Source: Microbacterium sp. zg-Y625
GTDB lineage: Bacteria > Actinomycetota > Actinomycetes > Actinomycetales > Microbacteriaceae
NCBI RefSeq assembly: GCF_030246925.1
Contig: NZ_CP126740.1
Location: 62,001-126,000 of the forward strand
DNA: 64,000 nucleotides
Direction of reading: 5' to 3'
Part shown: piece after piece, positions 24,735 to 33,097 of the stretch
Position numbering within the stretch: position 1 is the stretch's first letter
Layout of the letters: each line of letters opens with the position of its first letter
Position numbers and translations under genes: made by a program
The notes under the pieces: model-generated
What the model saw: the letters and a program-made list of their open reading frames with translations, nothing else
The model's database searches: none
What the model was told of the DNA's origin: nothing

Positions 24735-26003
24735 GTGAAAACACGCGCACTGCGACGCACCGCCCTTCTGGCCGGCGTCGCGACCACAGCAATCGTCTTG
24801 GCCGGCTGTGCCGGTGGCGGCGGCGACACCGGCGACGGCGGCGACGCCGACGGCGCGCAGACGCTCACGCTCGCGACGTTCAACGACATGGGCTACTCGG
24901 ACGAGCTTCTCGCGGAGTTCACCGAGGAGACCGGCATCGAGGTCGTCCACAACAAGGCGGCCACGTCCAACGACGCGCGGGCGAACTTCTTCCAGAAGCT
25001 CGGCAAGGGTGGCCTCGCCGACGTCGAGGCCGTCGAGGTGGACTGGTTCACCGAGATGATGAAGTACTCCGACCTCGTCGTGCCCGTGCCCGACGACCTC
25101 AAGGGCCGCTGGCTCGACTGGAAGGAGGCCGCGGCCACCGACGCCAACGGCAACCTCGTCGCCTACGGCACCGACATGGGCCCGCAGAGCATCTGCTACC
25201 GCGCCGACCTGTTCGAAGCGGCCGGGCTCCCCACCGATCGCGAAGAGGTCGCCCAGCTGTTCCCGACGTGGGATGCCTTCTTCCAGGTCGGCGCCGACTA
25301 CGTCGAGAAGACCGGCACCCCCTTCATCGACTCGACGAACTCTGTGCTGCAGGGCCTCGTCAACCAGCTCGAGCTCGCCTACGAGGACCCGGACGGCACG
25401 ATCATCGCCGCCGAGAACCCCGACATCCGCGCCGCCTACGACGAGGTCGTAGACAAGGCGATCCCGATCTCTGCGTTCCCCGGTCAGTGGAGCGACGACT
25501 GGTACGCGGCCATGGCCGGTGGCGAGTTCGCCGCCATGCTGTGCCCGCCGTGGATGCACGGCATCATCGCCGGTGAAGCTCCCGACGTCGCCGGCTGGGA
25601 CATCGCGAACGCGTTCCCCGAGGGTGGCGGCAACTGGGGCGGCTCGTACCTGGTCGTCCCCGCCGACGGAAAGAACACCGAGGCTGCGCAGCAGCTCGCC
25701 GACTGGCTGACCGCCCCCGAGAACCAGATCAAGGCTTTCGAGAACGCCGGCACCTTCCCCAGCCAGATCGAGGCACAGGACAGCGAAGCGGTCACCTCGT
25801 ACACCAACGAGTACTTCAACGGCGCTCCGACCGGGCAGATCGGCATCGACCGCGCCAACGCGATCACGGTGTCCACCTACAAGGGCGCGGACTACTTCAA
25901 GTACCACGACGCCCTGCAGAACGCGATCACCCGTGTCTTCGACGGCCTCGAGGACAAGGAGACCGCCTGGGAGACGTGGCAGACCGAGATCAGCAGCTTC
26001 TGA
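24735..26003 (+). CDS. cebE: Cellobiose/cello-oligosaccharide-type ABC transporter substrate-binding lipoprotein
   Basis: This 422-residue extracytoplasmic solute-binding protein has a lipoprotein signal (RTALLAGVATTAIVLAGCAGG; lipobox LAGC at about residue 25) followed by a Gly/Asp-rich linker and a family 1 sugar-binding domain (LTLATFNDMGYSDELLAEFTEETGI). Its gene heads a binding protein-permease-permease-GH1-LacI operon controlled by CebR-like boxes, the arrangement of Streptomyces cebEFG-bglC/cebR. Cellobiose or cellotriose is therefore the likely ligand. The start is GTG 24735 after AAGGAG. A strong hairpin separates it from the permease genes. Confidence 0.88.
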   Translation: MKTRALRRTALLAGVATTAIVLAGCAGGGGDTGDGGDADGAQTLTLATFNDMGYSDELLAEFTEETGIEVVHNKAATSNDARANFFQKLGKGGLADVEAVEVDWFTEMMKYSDLVVPVPDDLKGRWLDWKEAAATDANGNLVAYGTDMGPQSICYRADLFEAAGLPTDREEVAQLFPTWDAFFQVGADYVEKTGTPFIDSTNSVLQGLVNQLELAYEDPDGTIIAAENPDIRAAYDEVVDKAIPISAFPGQWSDDWYAAMAGGEFAAMLCPPWMHGIIAGEAPDVAGWDIANAFPEGGGNWGGSYLVVPADGKNTEAAQQLADWLTAPENQIKAFENAGTFPSQIEAQDSEAVTSYTNEYFNGAPTGQIGIDRANAITVSTYKGADYFKYHDALQNAITRVFDGLEDKETAWETWQTEISSF

Positions 26004-26026
26004 TCTCGGCATCAGCCCACTGACCC

Positions 26027-26063
26027 ACGGGGTGCGGGTCGCACTGTGACCCGCACCCCGTTT
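26027..26063 (+). terminator. Intra-operon hairpin between cebE and cebF
   Basis: Perfect 14-bp arms (26027-26040 and 26048-26061) with a 7-nt loop are followed by TTT. It is probably a partial terminator or mRNA-stabilising structure that leaves binding protein in excess over the permeases. Confidence 0.75.
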
Positions 26064-26084
26064 CCCCGACGAAGAAAGGCGATC

Positions 26085-27140
26085 GTGACCGCTACCGAAT
26101 CCCGCCCGCAGGTGCGCCCCGCTGCGGCGGACCCGCCGCCGCGTCAGCCGCGGGTCATCTCCTTCTCGCACCGGCTGAGCCGGTGGGATCTGAAGGTCTC
26201 CCCGTACCTGTACATCTCGCCGTTCTTCATCATGTTCGCGATCGTGGGTCTGTTCCCCATCGCGTACACCGCCGTCATCTCGTTCATGGATTGGGACCTC
26301 GTCCGCAACTCCGGCGAGTTCGTCGGCTTCGACCAGTACGTCTGGATCCTCACGCAGCCGCACTTCTGGACCGCGCTGCGCAACACCTTCAGCATCTTCG
26401 TGCTTTCGAGCGTCCCGCAGCTGCTGCTGGCGATCTTCATCGCCTCGGTCCTGGACCGCAACATCCGCGCCAAGACGTTCTGGCGCATGAGCGTGCTGGT
26501 GCCGTACGTCGTCGCCCCCGTCGCGGTCGGCCTCATCTTCAACGCGATGTTCGCCGACAAGTCGGGCCTCATCAACAGCTGGCTGCAGCTGGTCGGCATC
26601 TCGGCCATCCCGTGGCACGTCGACCCCTTCTGGAGCCACGTCGCCATCGCCACGATGGTGAACTACCGCTGGGTCGGCTACAACACGCTCATCCTCTTGG
26701 CCGCCATGCAGGCGGTGAACCGGGACTTCTACGAAGCCGCCACCGTCGACGGCGCGGGTCCCATCCGCCAGTTCTTCAGCATCACGATGCCGTCGCTCAA
26801 GCCGACGCTCATCTTCGTGATCATCACCTCGACCATCGGTGGTCTGCAGATCTTCGACGAACCGCGCGTGTTCGACCAGTTCGGACGCGGCGGGTCCGCT
26901 CAGCAGTGGCTCACGATCACCCTCTACCTCTATGACATCGGCTGGGGGCAGTGGGACTTCGGCCGCGCCGCGGCCATGGCATGGATCCTGTTCATCATCA
27001 TCCTGGGCATCGGCCTGATCAACCTCCTCGTAACCCGCACGCTGGTGCGCGATGAGGGCATGCGGTCCGGGCTCAGCAAACGCCAGCAGAAACGGGCCGC
27101 GCGAGCGGCCAAGAAGCAGGTCAAGGAGTCCCAGCGATGA
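26085..27140 (+). CDS. cebF: Sugar ABC transporter permease CebF-like
   Basis: This 351-residue MalF-type inner-membrane permease has a cytoplasmic N-terminal tail of about 40 residues, about six transmembrane helices starting at YLYISPFFIMFAIVGLFPIAY, and the EAA coupling loop (EAATVDGAGPIRQFFSITMPSLKP) that contacts the ATPase. The C-terminus is very basic (KRQQKRAARAAKKQ). I chose GTG 26085 because GAAAGG lies 7 nt upstream. The stop overlaps cebG by ATGA. No ATPase gene is present in the operon, as expected if a shared MsiK-type ATPase is used. Confidence 0.88.
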   Translation: MTATESRPQVRPAAADPPPRQPRVISFSHRLSRWDLKVSPYLYISPFFIMFAIVGLFPIAYTAVISFMDWDLVRNSGEFVGFDQYVWILTQPHFWTALRNTFSIFVLSSVPQLLLAIFIASVLDRNIRAKTFWRMSVLVPYVVAPVAVGLIFNAMFADKSGLINSWLQLVGISAIPWHVDPFWSHVAIATMVNYRWVGYNTLILLAAMQAVNRDFYEAATVDGAGPIRQFFSITMPSLKPTLIFVIITSTIGGLQIFDEPRVFDQFGRGGSAQQWLTITLYLYDIGWGQWDFGRAAAMAWILFIIILGIGLINLLVTRTLVRDEGMRSGLSKRQQKRAARAAKKQVKESQR

Positions 27141-28051
27141 GCATCGGCACGCCTCCGCCCCTCGCGATCGTCGAAGAGGGCATTCCCAACGCGGCCAAGC
27201 GCCGCCGCGGAGCGAAGACCATCCGCATCCGCGGCTCCCGGCCGGGGTTCTGGGTCTACGGCACCCTCGGCGCCGTCTTCCTCTCGGCCGTCTTCCCGCT
27301 GTACTGGTCCTTCGTCATCGGCTCGGGAGACGCCACCACGCTGCGCGGCCCCTTCCCGTGGGTGCCGCTGGGCAACTTCATCGAGAACGCCACCGCGGTG
27401 CTGAACAACCCCGCCGTGAACTTCTGGCCGGCGCTGTGGAACTCGATCTACAGCTCCTTCCTCATCGCCGCCGCCGTCGTGATCACCTCGACCTTGGCGG
27501 GGTGGGCGTTCGCGAAGCTGCGGTTCCTCGGCGGGCCTGCGCTGCTGGTGTTCGTCGTGGCCACGATGGCCGTCCCGCAGCAGCTGGGCGTCGTGCCGCT
27601 GTACATCCTGTTCTCCGACCTCGGCTGGACCGGACAGATCGGCGCCATCATCATCCCCGCCCTCACCAGCGCCTTCGGGGTGTTCTGGATGACCCAGTAC
27701 CTGCGTCAAGCGGTGCCCGACGAGCTCATCGAAGCCGCCCGGGTCGACGGGGCGTCGATGATCCGCACCTTCTGGACGGTAGGCGTGACCGCGGCGCGTC
27801 CTGCCGCAGCCATGCTGTTCCTCTTCACCTTCGTGGGGTCGTGGAACAACTTCTTCTGGCCGTTCATCGTGCTCGACCGGCAGAACCCCACCCTCCCGGT
27901 TGCGCTGTCGCTGCTGCAGTCGAACTACTTCGTGGACTACTCCGTCGTGCTCGCCGGCGTGGTGCTGGCCACCGTCCCGCTGCTGCTGCTGTTCATCTTC
28001 GCGGGCAAGCAGCTGGTCAGCGGCATCATGGCCGGGGCGGTCAAGGGGTGA
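27137..28051 (+). CDS. cebG: Sugar ABC transporter permease CebG-like
   Basis: This 304-residue MalG-type permease has a first transmembrane segment at WVYGTLGAVFLSAVFPLYWSF and then about five more helices. The EAA loop reads LIEAARVDGASMIRTFWTVGVTAARP. It pairs with CebF to form the translocation pore for the sugar bound by CebE. The ATG overlaps the cebF stop by 4 bp, and the following GH1 gene starts 2 bp after its own stop, so the three are tightly coupled. Confidence 0.88.
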   Translation: MSIGTPPPLAIVEEGIPNAAKRRRGAKTIRIRGSRPGFWVYGTLGAVFLSAVFPLYWSFVIGSGDATTLRGPFPWVPLGNFIENATAVLNNPAVNFWPALWNSIYSSFLIAAAVVITSTLAGWAFAKLRFLGGPALLVFVVATMAVPQQLGVVPLYILFSDLGWTGQIGAIIIPALTSAFGVFWMTQYLRQAVPDELIEAARVDGASMIRTFWTVGVTAARPAAAMLFLFTFVGSWNNFFWPFIVLDRQNPTLPVALSLLQSNYFVDYSVVLAGVVLATVPLLLLFIFAGKQLVSGIMAGAVKG

Positions 28052-28053
28052 GC

Positions 28054-29541
28054 ATGAGCACGGTGACCCAGGAGCAGACTGGTCTCATGACGAGCGCTCG
28101 ACCTTTCCCCACCGACTTCCTCTTCGGCGCCGCCACCGCGGCGTACCAGATCGAGGGAGCAGCCCATGAGGACGGGCGGCGGGACTCCATCTGGGATGCC
28201 TTCTCGCGTGTTCCCGGTGCCGTCATCAACGCCGACAACGGCGACGTCGCCTGCGATCACTACCACCGCTACCGCGACGACGTCGCGCTGATGAAGCGCA
28301 TGGGCCTGCAGACCTACCGGTTCTCGACGTCCTGGTCGCGCGTGCGACCGGACGGCGGAGCGCTCAACCCGGCGGGCGTCGACTTCTACAAGCGGCTGGT
28401 GGACGAGCTGCTCGATGCCGGCATCCTCCCGTGGCTGACGCTGTACCACTGGGACCTGCCGCAGGCGCTGCAGGAGCAGGGCGGCTGGACGAACCGCGAC
28501 ACGGCGGACCGTTTCACGGAGTACGCCCTCGACATGCACGATGCCCTCGGCGACCGCGTGCAGGCCTGGACGACGCTCAACGAGCCGTGGTGCTCGTCGT
28601 TCCTCAGCTACACCGCGGGCCTTCACGCGCCCGGGCATCAGAGCGTGCGCGAGGGAGTGCTCGCCGCGCATCACCTGCTGCTCGGACACGGCCAGACCGT
28701 GCAGGAGCTGCGCCGCCGGGACCCCGCCCTGCAGCTCGGCCTCACGCTGAACCTGACGGTGGCGGATGCCGTGGACCCGGCGGATGCCGCCGACCGCGAC
28801 GCCGCGCGACGCATCGACGGCCAGTTCAACCGCTGGTTCCTCGACCCGATCTTCCGCGCCGAGTACCCGGCGGACACCGTCGAGGACATCCGCCGGGTGG
28901 ATGCCGGAGCCATCGCCGCGCTCGAAGAAGCGGTGCGCCCGGGCGACCTCGAGACCATCGCCTCGCCCATCGACACCCTCGGTGTGAACTACTATCACGG
29001 CGAGTACGTCGGCGGGCGTCCCCCGGCCGTCCCGGTCGACGGTGGCGACGCACCCACGGAGCGGCAGGGATCCTCGCCGTTCCCCTCGCACAAGGGCATC
29101 CACTGGCACGACCGTGGCCTTGCCCGCACATCGATGCACTGGGAGGTGCAGCCCGAGGGGCTGACCCGCCTGCTGCAGCGCGTGCAGGACGACTACACCG
29201 GTCGGCTGGGCATGCCGTTGTACGTCACCGAGAACGGCGCGGCCTACGACGACGTCGCGGTGGAGGAAGACGGCGAGACGCGGGTGCACGATGCCGACCG
29301 TGTCGAGTTCGTGCGCGGGCACCTCGGGGCGATCCTCGATGCGCAGGATGCGGGCGTCGATGTGCGCGGATACTTCTACTGGTCGCTGCTGGACAACTTC
29401 GAGTGGGCCTGGGGCTATGAGAAGCGGTTCGGCATCGTGCGCGTGGACTACCAGACTCAGACGCGAACCGTGAAGGACAGCGGCCGCGAGTACAGTCGGA
29501 TCATCGCGGCGCGGGCACTCGACGTCCCGCCCGCCGGATAG
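28054..29541 (+). CDS. bglC: GH1 beta-glucosidase (BglC-like)
   Basis: This 495-residue family 1 glycoside hydrolase opens with FPTDFLFGAATAAYQIEGAAHEDGR and continues with DHYHRY and FSTSWSRV. The acid/base is Glu177 in TTLNEPW and the nucleophile Glu393 in YVTENGAAYDD. The C-terminal aglycone/glycone site FYWSLLDNFEWAWGYEKRFGI is intact. It lacks a signal peptide and hydrolyses cellobiose-type sugars inside the cell after import by CebEFG. I chose ATG 28054, preceded by AAGGGG; the GTG two codons earlier overlaps the cebG stop and is an alternative. Confidence 0.93.
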   Translation: MSTVTQEQTGLMTSARPFPTDFLFGAATAAYQIEGAAHEDGRRDSIWDAFSRVPGAVINADNGDVACDHYHRYRDDVALMKRMGLQTYRFSTSWSRVRPDGGALNPAGVDFYKRLVDELLDAGILPWLTLYHWDLPQALQEQGGWTNRDTADRFTEYALDMHDALGDRVQAWTTLNEPWCSSFLSYTAGLHAPGHQSVREGVLAAHHLLLGHGQTVQELRRRDPALQLGLTLNLTVADAVDPADAADRDAARRIDGQFNRWFLDPIFRAEYPADTVEDIRRVDAGAIAALEEAVRPGDLETIASPIDTLGVNYYHGEYVGGRPPAVPVDGGDAPTERQGSSPFPSHKGIHWHDRGLARTSMHWEVQPEGLTRLLQRVQDDYTGRLGMPLYVTENGAAYDDVAVEEDGETRVHDADRVEFVRGHLGAILDAQDAGVDVRGYFYWSLLDNFEWAWGYEKRFGIVRVDYQTQTRTVKDSGREYSRIIAARALDVPPAG

Positions 29542-29563
29542 CGGCGACGTCATCGGGAGACGC

Positions 29564-30577
29564 ATGGGCACGGACGAACTGCGCGGCACGGTGACCATCG
29601 AGGAGGTCGCCGCCGCGGCGGGGGTCTCGAGGTCGACGGTCTCGCGTGTGGTGAACGGATCGACCGCGGTCAGCCCGGCTGCGCTCGACGCGGTGAACCG
29701 CGCCATCGCCGAGCTGAACTACGTGCCCAACCGGGCGGCACGGTCGCTGGCCAGCAGGCAGACGCTCGCGATCGCGCTGGTGGTCCCCGAGGACACCACC
29801 CGGTTCTTCGGCGACCCGTTCTTCGCCGCCGTCGTCTCGGGCATCAACGCCCGCATCAACAGGTCGGACTACGTGCTGAACCTGATCATCGCGAGCGACG
29901 ACCCCCGCGACAAGACGACCAGCTACCTGCGCAGCGGCGCCGTCGACGGCGCGATCATCGTGTCGCACCACACCAGCGACACCTTCATCGACCGCATCGC
30001 CGCCGCCGTTCCCGTCGTCTACGGCGGGCGGCCGGTGCGCGAGCGCGAGCGCGACTATTACGTGGACGTCGACAACGTGGCGGCCGGTCGCAGCGCGACG
30101 CAGCACCTGATCGACAGTGGCCGGCGACGTATCGCCACCATCACCGGACCGCTCACCATGCCGGCCGGCGTGGACCGGTTGCAGGGCTATCGCGACGCCC
30201 TGGCCGCGGCAGGGCTGGCGGAGGCGGGGGTCGAGGACGGCGGGTTCACCCCTGACGGCGGGGCGCGGGCGATGACGCGGATCCTGGAGTCCGGCGCGCC
30301 GGTGGACGGGGTCTTCGTCGCCAGCGACCTCATGGCCCGCGGCGCGCTCACCGTGCTCGCGCGCGCCGGCATCCGGGTGCCCGACGACATCGCCATCGTC
30401 GGCTTCGACGACTCGCCCGTCGCCACGACGGTGACGCCGGCGCTGACGACGGTTCGACAGCCGTCCTACGCGCAGGGGGAGCGGATGGCGTCGATCCTGC
30501 TCGACCTGCTCAACGGCGGCCGGCCGCAGCACGTCACGATGCTCGACACCGAGCTCGTGGTGCGCGACTCCGCCTGA
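29564..30577 (+). CDS. cebR: LacI-family repressor, CebR-like
   Basis: This 337-residue protein has a LacI helix-turn-helix (VTIEEVAAAAGVSRSTVSRVVNGSTAVSPAALDAVNRAIAELNYVPN) and a sugar-responsive effector domain (DGVFVASDLMARGALTVLARAGIRVPDDIAIVGFDDSPVA). It is the last gene of the ceb operon, 22 bp after bglC, with GGGAGA as ribosome site. Three boxes matching the Streptomyces CebR site precede cebE. By analogy, cellobiose or a cello-oligosaccharide releases it. No box is seen directly before cebR itself, so it may be autoregulated through the operon promoter. Confidence 0.85.
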   Translation: MGTDELRGTVTIEEVAAAAGVSRSTVSRVVNGSTAVSPAALDAVNRAIAELNYVPNRAARSLASRQTLAIALVVPEDTTRFFGDPFFAAVVSGINARINRSDYVLNLIIASDDPRDKTTSYLRSGAVDGAIIVSHHTSDTFIDRIAAAVPVVYGGRPVRERERDYYVDVDNVAAGRSATQHLIDSGRRRIATITGPLTMPAGVDRLQGYRDALAAAGLAEAGVEDGGFTPDGGARAMTRILESGAPVDGVFVASDLMARGALTVLARAGIRVPDDIAIVGFDDSPVATTVTPALTTVRQPSYAQGERMASILLDLLNGGRPQHVTMLDTELVVRDSA

Positions 30578-30605
30578 CCCGGGCGGTTCGCCGCCCCTCG
30601 TCGCT

Positions 30606-30670
30606 GAAACCGCAACTGGCGGCCGAGACGTGGGGAAACAACCACTGTCTCGGCCGCCAGATGCGGTCTC
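30606..30670. terminator. Long palindrome between cebR and the uracil permease gene
   Basis: Arms 30606-30629 and 30647-30670 pair over 24 positions, with the inner 14 perfect (CTGGCGGCCGAGAC). The loop contains a nested GTGG/CCAC. The location between convergent genes suggests a bidirectional terminator; the length suggests a REP-like element. Confidence 0.75.
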
Positions 30671-30701
30671 ACGGTTCGCGCCGGAGCGCGCGCGGGGCGC
30701 G

Positions 30702-32045
30702 CTACTCCTGCAGGTCGCCGCCCAGCTGGCCGACGGCGGGGAGGGGGCCGCCGTCGTCGGCGCCGGTGCGGCGCCAGCGGGCGATGGCATTGCCGCCGTG
30801 GTAGATCGCCAGCGCCGCGACCGTGCCGAGCACGATGGCGCCGAACTGCAGCGAGCCCCAGTCCATCGTGAAGCCGGCGATCGCGATGATGAACGACACC
30901 GCGACGGTGTACTGGTTCACCGGGCGGGAGAAGTCCACGCGGTTGTCGACCCAGATCTTGATGCCGATGACGCCGATGAGGCCGTACAGCGCCGTGGTCA
31001 CACCACCGAGCACGCCGGCGGGGATCGTGTTGAACAGCGCGCCGATCTTCGGGGAGAACGCCAGCAGGATCGCCACGGTGCCGGCCACCCAGTACGCCGC
31101 GGTCGAGTACACGCGGGTGGCGGCCATGACGCCGATGTTCTCGCCGTACGTGGTCGTCGCCGAACCGCCGAAGCCGCCCGCGAGCACCGTCGCGGCGCCG
31201 TCGGCGATGAGCGCGCGGCCGGTGTGCTTGTTGATCGAGGGGTCCTCGGTCATGGTGGCGACACCGCGCACGTGGCCGACGTTCTCGGCGATGAGCACGA
31301 GCACGACGGGCAGGAACATCGGCACGAGCGCCCACGCGGCGGGGTCGGTGAGACCGGCCAGGTGGAACTCCGGCAGCCCGATCCACGCGGCCTCGTTGAC
31401 CGAGGTGAAGTCGATCTGACCGGTGAAGGCTGCCACGAGGTAGCCGACGATGACGCCCAGGAAGATCGAGATGCGCCCGAGGAACCCGCGGAAGAGCACG
31501 CTGAAGAGCACGACGGCCACGAGGGTGATCGTGGCGAGCTCCGGCTGCAGCGTGAAGTTGTTCCAGGCCGCGGGCGCGAGGTTGAACCCGATCAGGGCGA
31601 CGATGGAGCCCGCCACGACCGGCGGCATGAGCTTCTCGATCCACCCGGTGCCCAGCGCCTGCACGACGAAGCCGACCGCGGCCAGCAACACGCCGGCAAC
31701 GACGACGCCCACGAGCGCCTGCGTCAGCTGCTGGGGGGTCTCCAGCGCCTGGCCGCTGTTCAGCGCCGTGATCGGCGCGATGAAGGCGAACGACGACCCC
31801 AGATAGCTGGGCAGGCGGTTCTTCGTGATCAGCAGGAACAGCAGCGTGCCGAGCCCGGAGAACAGCAGGGTCGTCGACACCGGGAAGCCGGTCAGGATCG
31901 GCACGAGGAAGGTGGCGCCGAACATCGCCACGACGTGCTGTGCGCCGATGGCGACGGTCGCGCCCCAGCTCAGACGTTCTTCGGGCTTGACGACGGCTCC
32001 GCGTTCGACGTGGCGGCCATCACCGTGCAGGCGCCAAATTGCCAT
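30702..32045 (-). CDS. uraA: NCS2-family uracil permease (UraA-like)
   Basis: This 447-residue nucleobase:cation symporter-2 protein has about 14 hydrophobic segments. The substrate-binding motif TTTYGENIGVMAATRVYS (about residue 240) matches the uracil branch of the family (TTYGENIGVMA) more than the xanthine/urate branch. It imports uracil with protons. I chose ATG 32045, preceded by GAGGAG. It lies 82 bp downstream of purC on the same strand; a GATAAT hexamer in that gap (32088-32093) may be a separate promoter. Confidence 0.88.
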   Translation of the reverse strand: MAIWRLHGDGRHVERGAVVKPEERLSWGATVAIGAQHVVAMFGATFLVPILTGFPVSTTLLFSGLGTLLFLLITKNRLPSYLGSSFAFIAPITALNSGQALETPQQLTQALVGVVVAGVLLAAVGFVVQALGTGWIEKLMPPVVAGSIVALIGFNLAPAAWNNFTLQPELATITLVAVVLFSVLFRGFLGRISIFLGVIVGYLVAAFTGQIDFTSVNEAAWIGLPEFHLAGLTDPAAWALVPMFLPVVLVLIAENVGHVRGVATMTEDPSINKHTGRALIADGAATVLAGGFGGSATTTYGENIGVMAATRVYSTAAYWVAGTVAILLAFSPKIGALFNTIPAGVLGGVTTALYGLIGVIGIKIWVDNRVDFSRPVNQYTVAVSFIIAIAGFTMDWGSLQFGAIVLGTVAALAIYHGGNAIARWRRTGADDGGPLPAVGQLGGDLQE

Positions 32046-32127
32046 GGGACTCCTCGGGTCAGAAGAACAGGGGGGAAGACGAATCCCATTATCTGGGAAA
32101 AACCTGTGAAGTCCTGCGTGTGTGACG

Positions 32128-33051
32128 TCAGATTCCCGTGAGTCGCTCCAGCAGTTCCTGATATCGCGCGGCGGTGCGCTCGATGATGTCGGCCGGCAGC
32201 GCCGGCGGAGTGCCCTGTTTGTCCCAGTGGGCCGCCAGCCAGTCGCGCACGATCTGCTTGTCGAAGCTCGCCATGCGCTCGGCGGGGGTCGTGCCGGACT
32301 GCCAGGCCGCGGCATCCCAGTAGCGCGACGAATCACTGGTCAGCACCTCGTCCGCCAGGGTCAGCACGCCCTTGGCGTCGAGGCCGAACTCGAACTTCGT
32401 GTCGGCGAGGATGAGGCCGTGCCGTTCGGCGGTGGCCGCAGCCCGGGCGTAGATCTCCAGCGACGTCGCCCGCAGCTCCTCGGCGCGCTCGCGTCCGACG
32501 AGCTCCACGGTCTGCTCGAACGAGATGTTCTCGTCGTGCTCGCCCATCGGGGCTTTGTACGCCGGGGTGAAGAGCGGCTCGGGCAGGCGGTCTCCGTCGC
32601 CGAGGCCGGCGGGCAGCGGGATGCCGCACACCGTCCCCTGCGCCTGGTACTCGCTCCACCCCGAGCCGGTGAGGTATCCGCGCACGACGCACTCCACCGG
32701 CAGCATGTCGAGCGAGCGCACCACCATGGCGCGCCCGGCGACCGCATCGGGCACGAGCGAGTGCGGTTCGTCGTCGTCGCCGAGCACGGCCGTCGCCGCC
32801 AAGTGGTTCGGGATGCCGCGGCCCCCGTCGCCGCCGGCGAGCTGATCGAACCACCAGAGGCTCAGCGTGGTCAGCAGCACCCCCTTGCCGGGGATGCCGG
32901 GCTCGAGCACGTGGTCGAACGCGCTCACGCGGTCACTGGCGACCACCAGCATCCGATCCGCCGACCCGGGGGTGGCGGCGGAGGGGACGTACAGGTCGCG
33001 CACCTTGCCGGAATAGACGTGGCGCCAGCCGGGCAGCTCGGGGGAGGTCAC
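32128..33051 (-). CDS. purC: Phosphoribosylaminoimidazole-succinocarboxamide synthase
   Basis: This 307-residue SAICAR synthase joins CAIR and aspartate with ATP in purine synthesis. It shows the ATP-site start HVYSGKVRDLY, ASDRVSAFDHVLEPGIPGKG, the signature MLPVECVVRGYLTGSGW and the metal/substrate-site ILADTKFEFG and LADEVLTSDSSRYW. The length fits the longer eukaryote-like class. The GTG at 33051 lies 6 nt after GATAAT and has no Shine-Dalgarno site; the frame is open further upstream, but the conserved sequence starts here. Confidence 0.96.
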   Translation of the reverse strand: MTSPELPGWRHVYSGKVRDLYVPSAATPGSADRMLVVASDRVSAFDHVLEPGIPGKGVLLTTLSLWWFDQLAGGDGGRGIPNHLAATAVLGDDDEPHSLVPDAVAGRAMVVRSLDMLPVECVVRGYLTGSGWSEYQAQGTVCGIPLPAGLGDGDRLPEPLFTPAYKAPMGEHDENISFEQTVELVGRERAEELRATSLEIYARAAATAERHGLILADTKFEFGLDAKGVLTLADEVLTSDSSRYWDAAAWQSGTTPAERMASFDKQIVRDWLAAHWDKQGTPPALPADIIERTAARYQELLERLTGI

Positions 33052-33057
33052 CCGCCC

Positions 33058-33063
33058 ATTATC
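33058..33063 (-). promoter_or_regulatory. -10 hexamer GATAAT of purC, leaderless
   Basis: GATAAT ends 6 nt before the purC GTG. Confidence 0.6.
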
Positions 33064-33097
33064 GACGGACGTAGGCCGCCGCTCGCACCGGGGGTCG

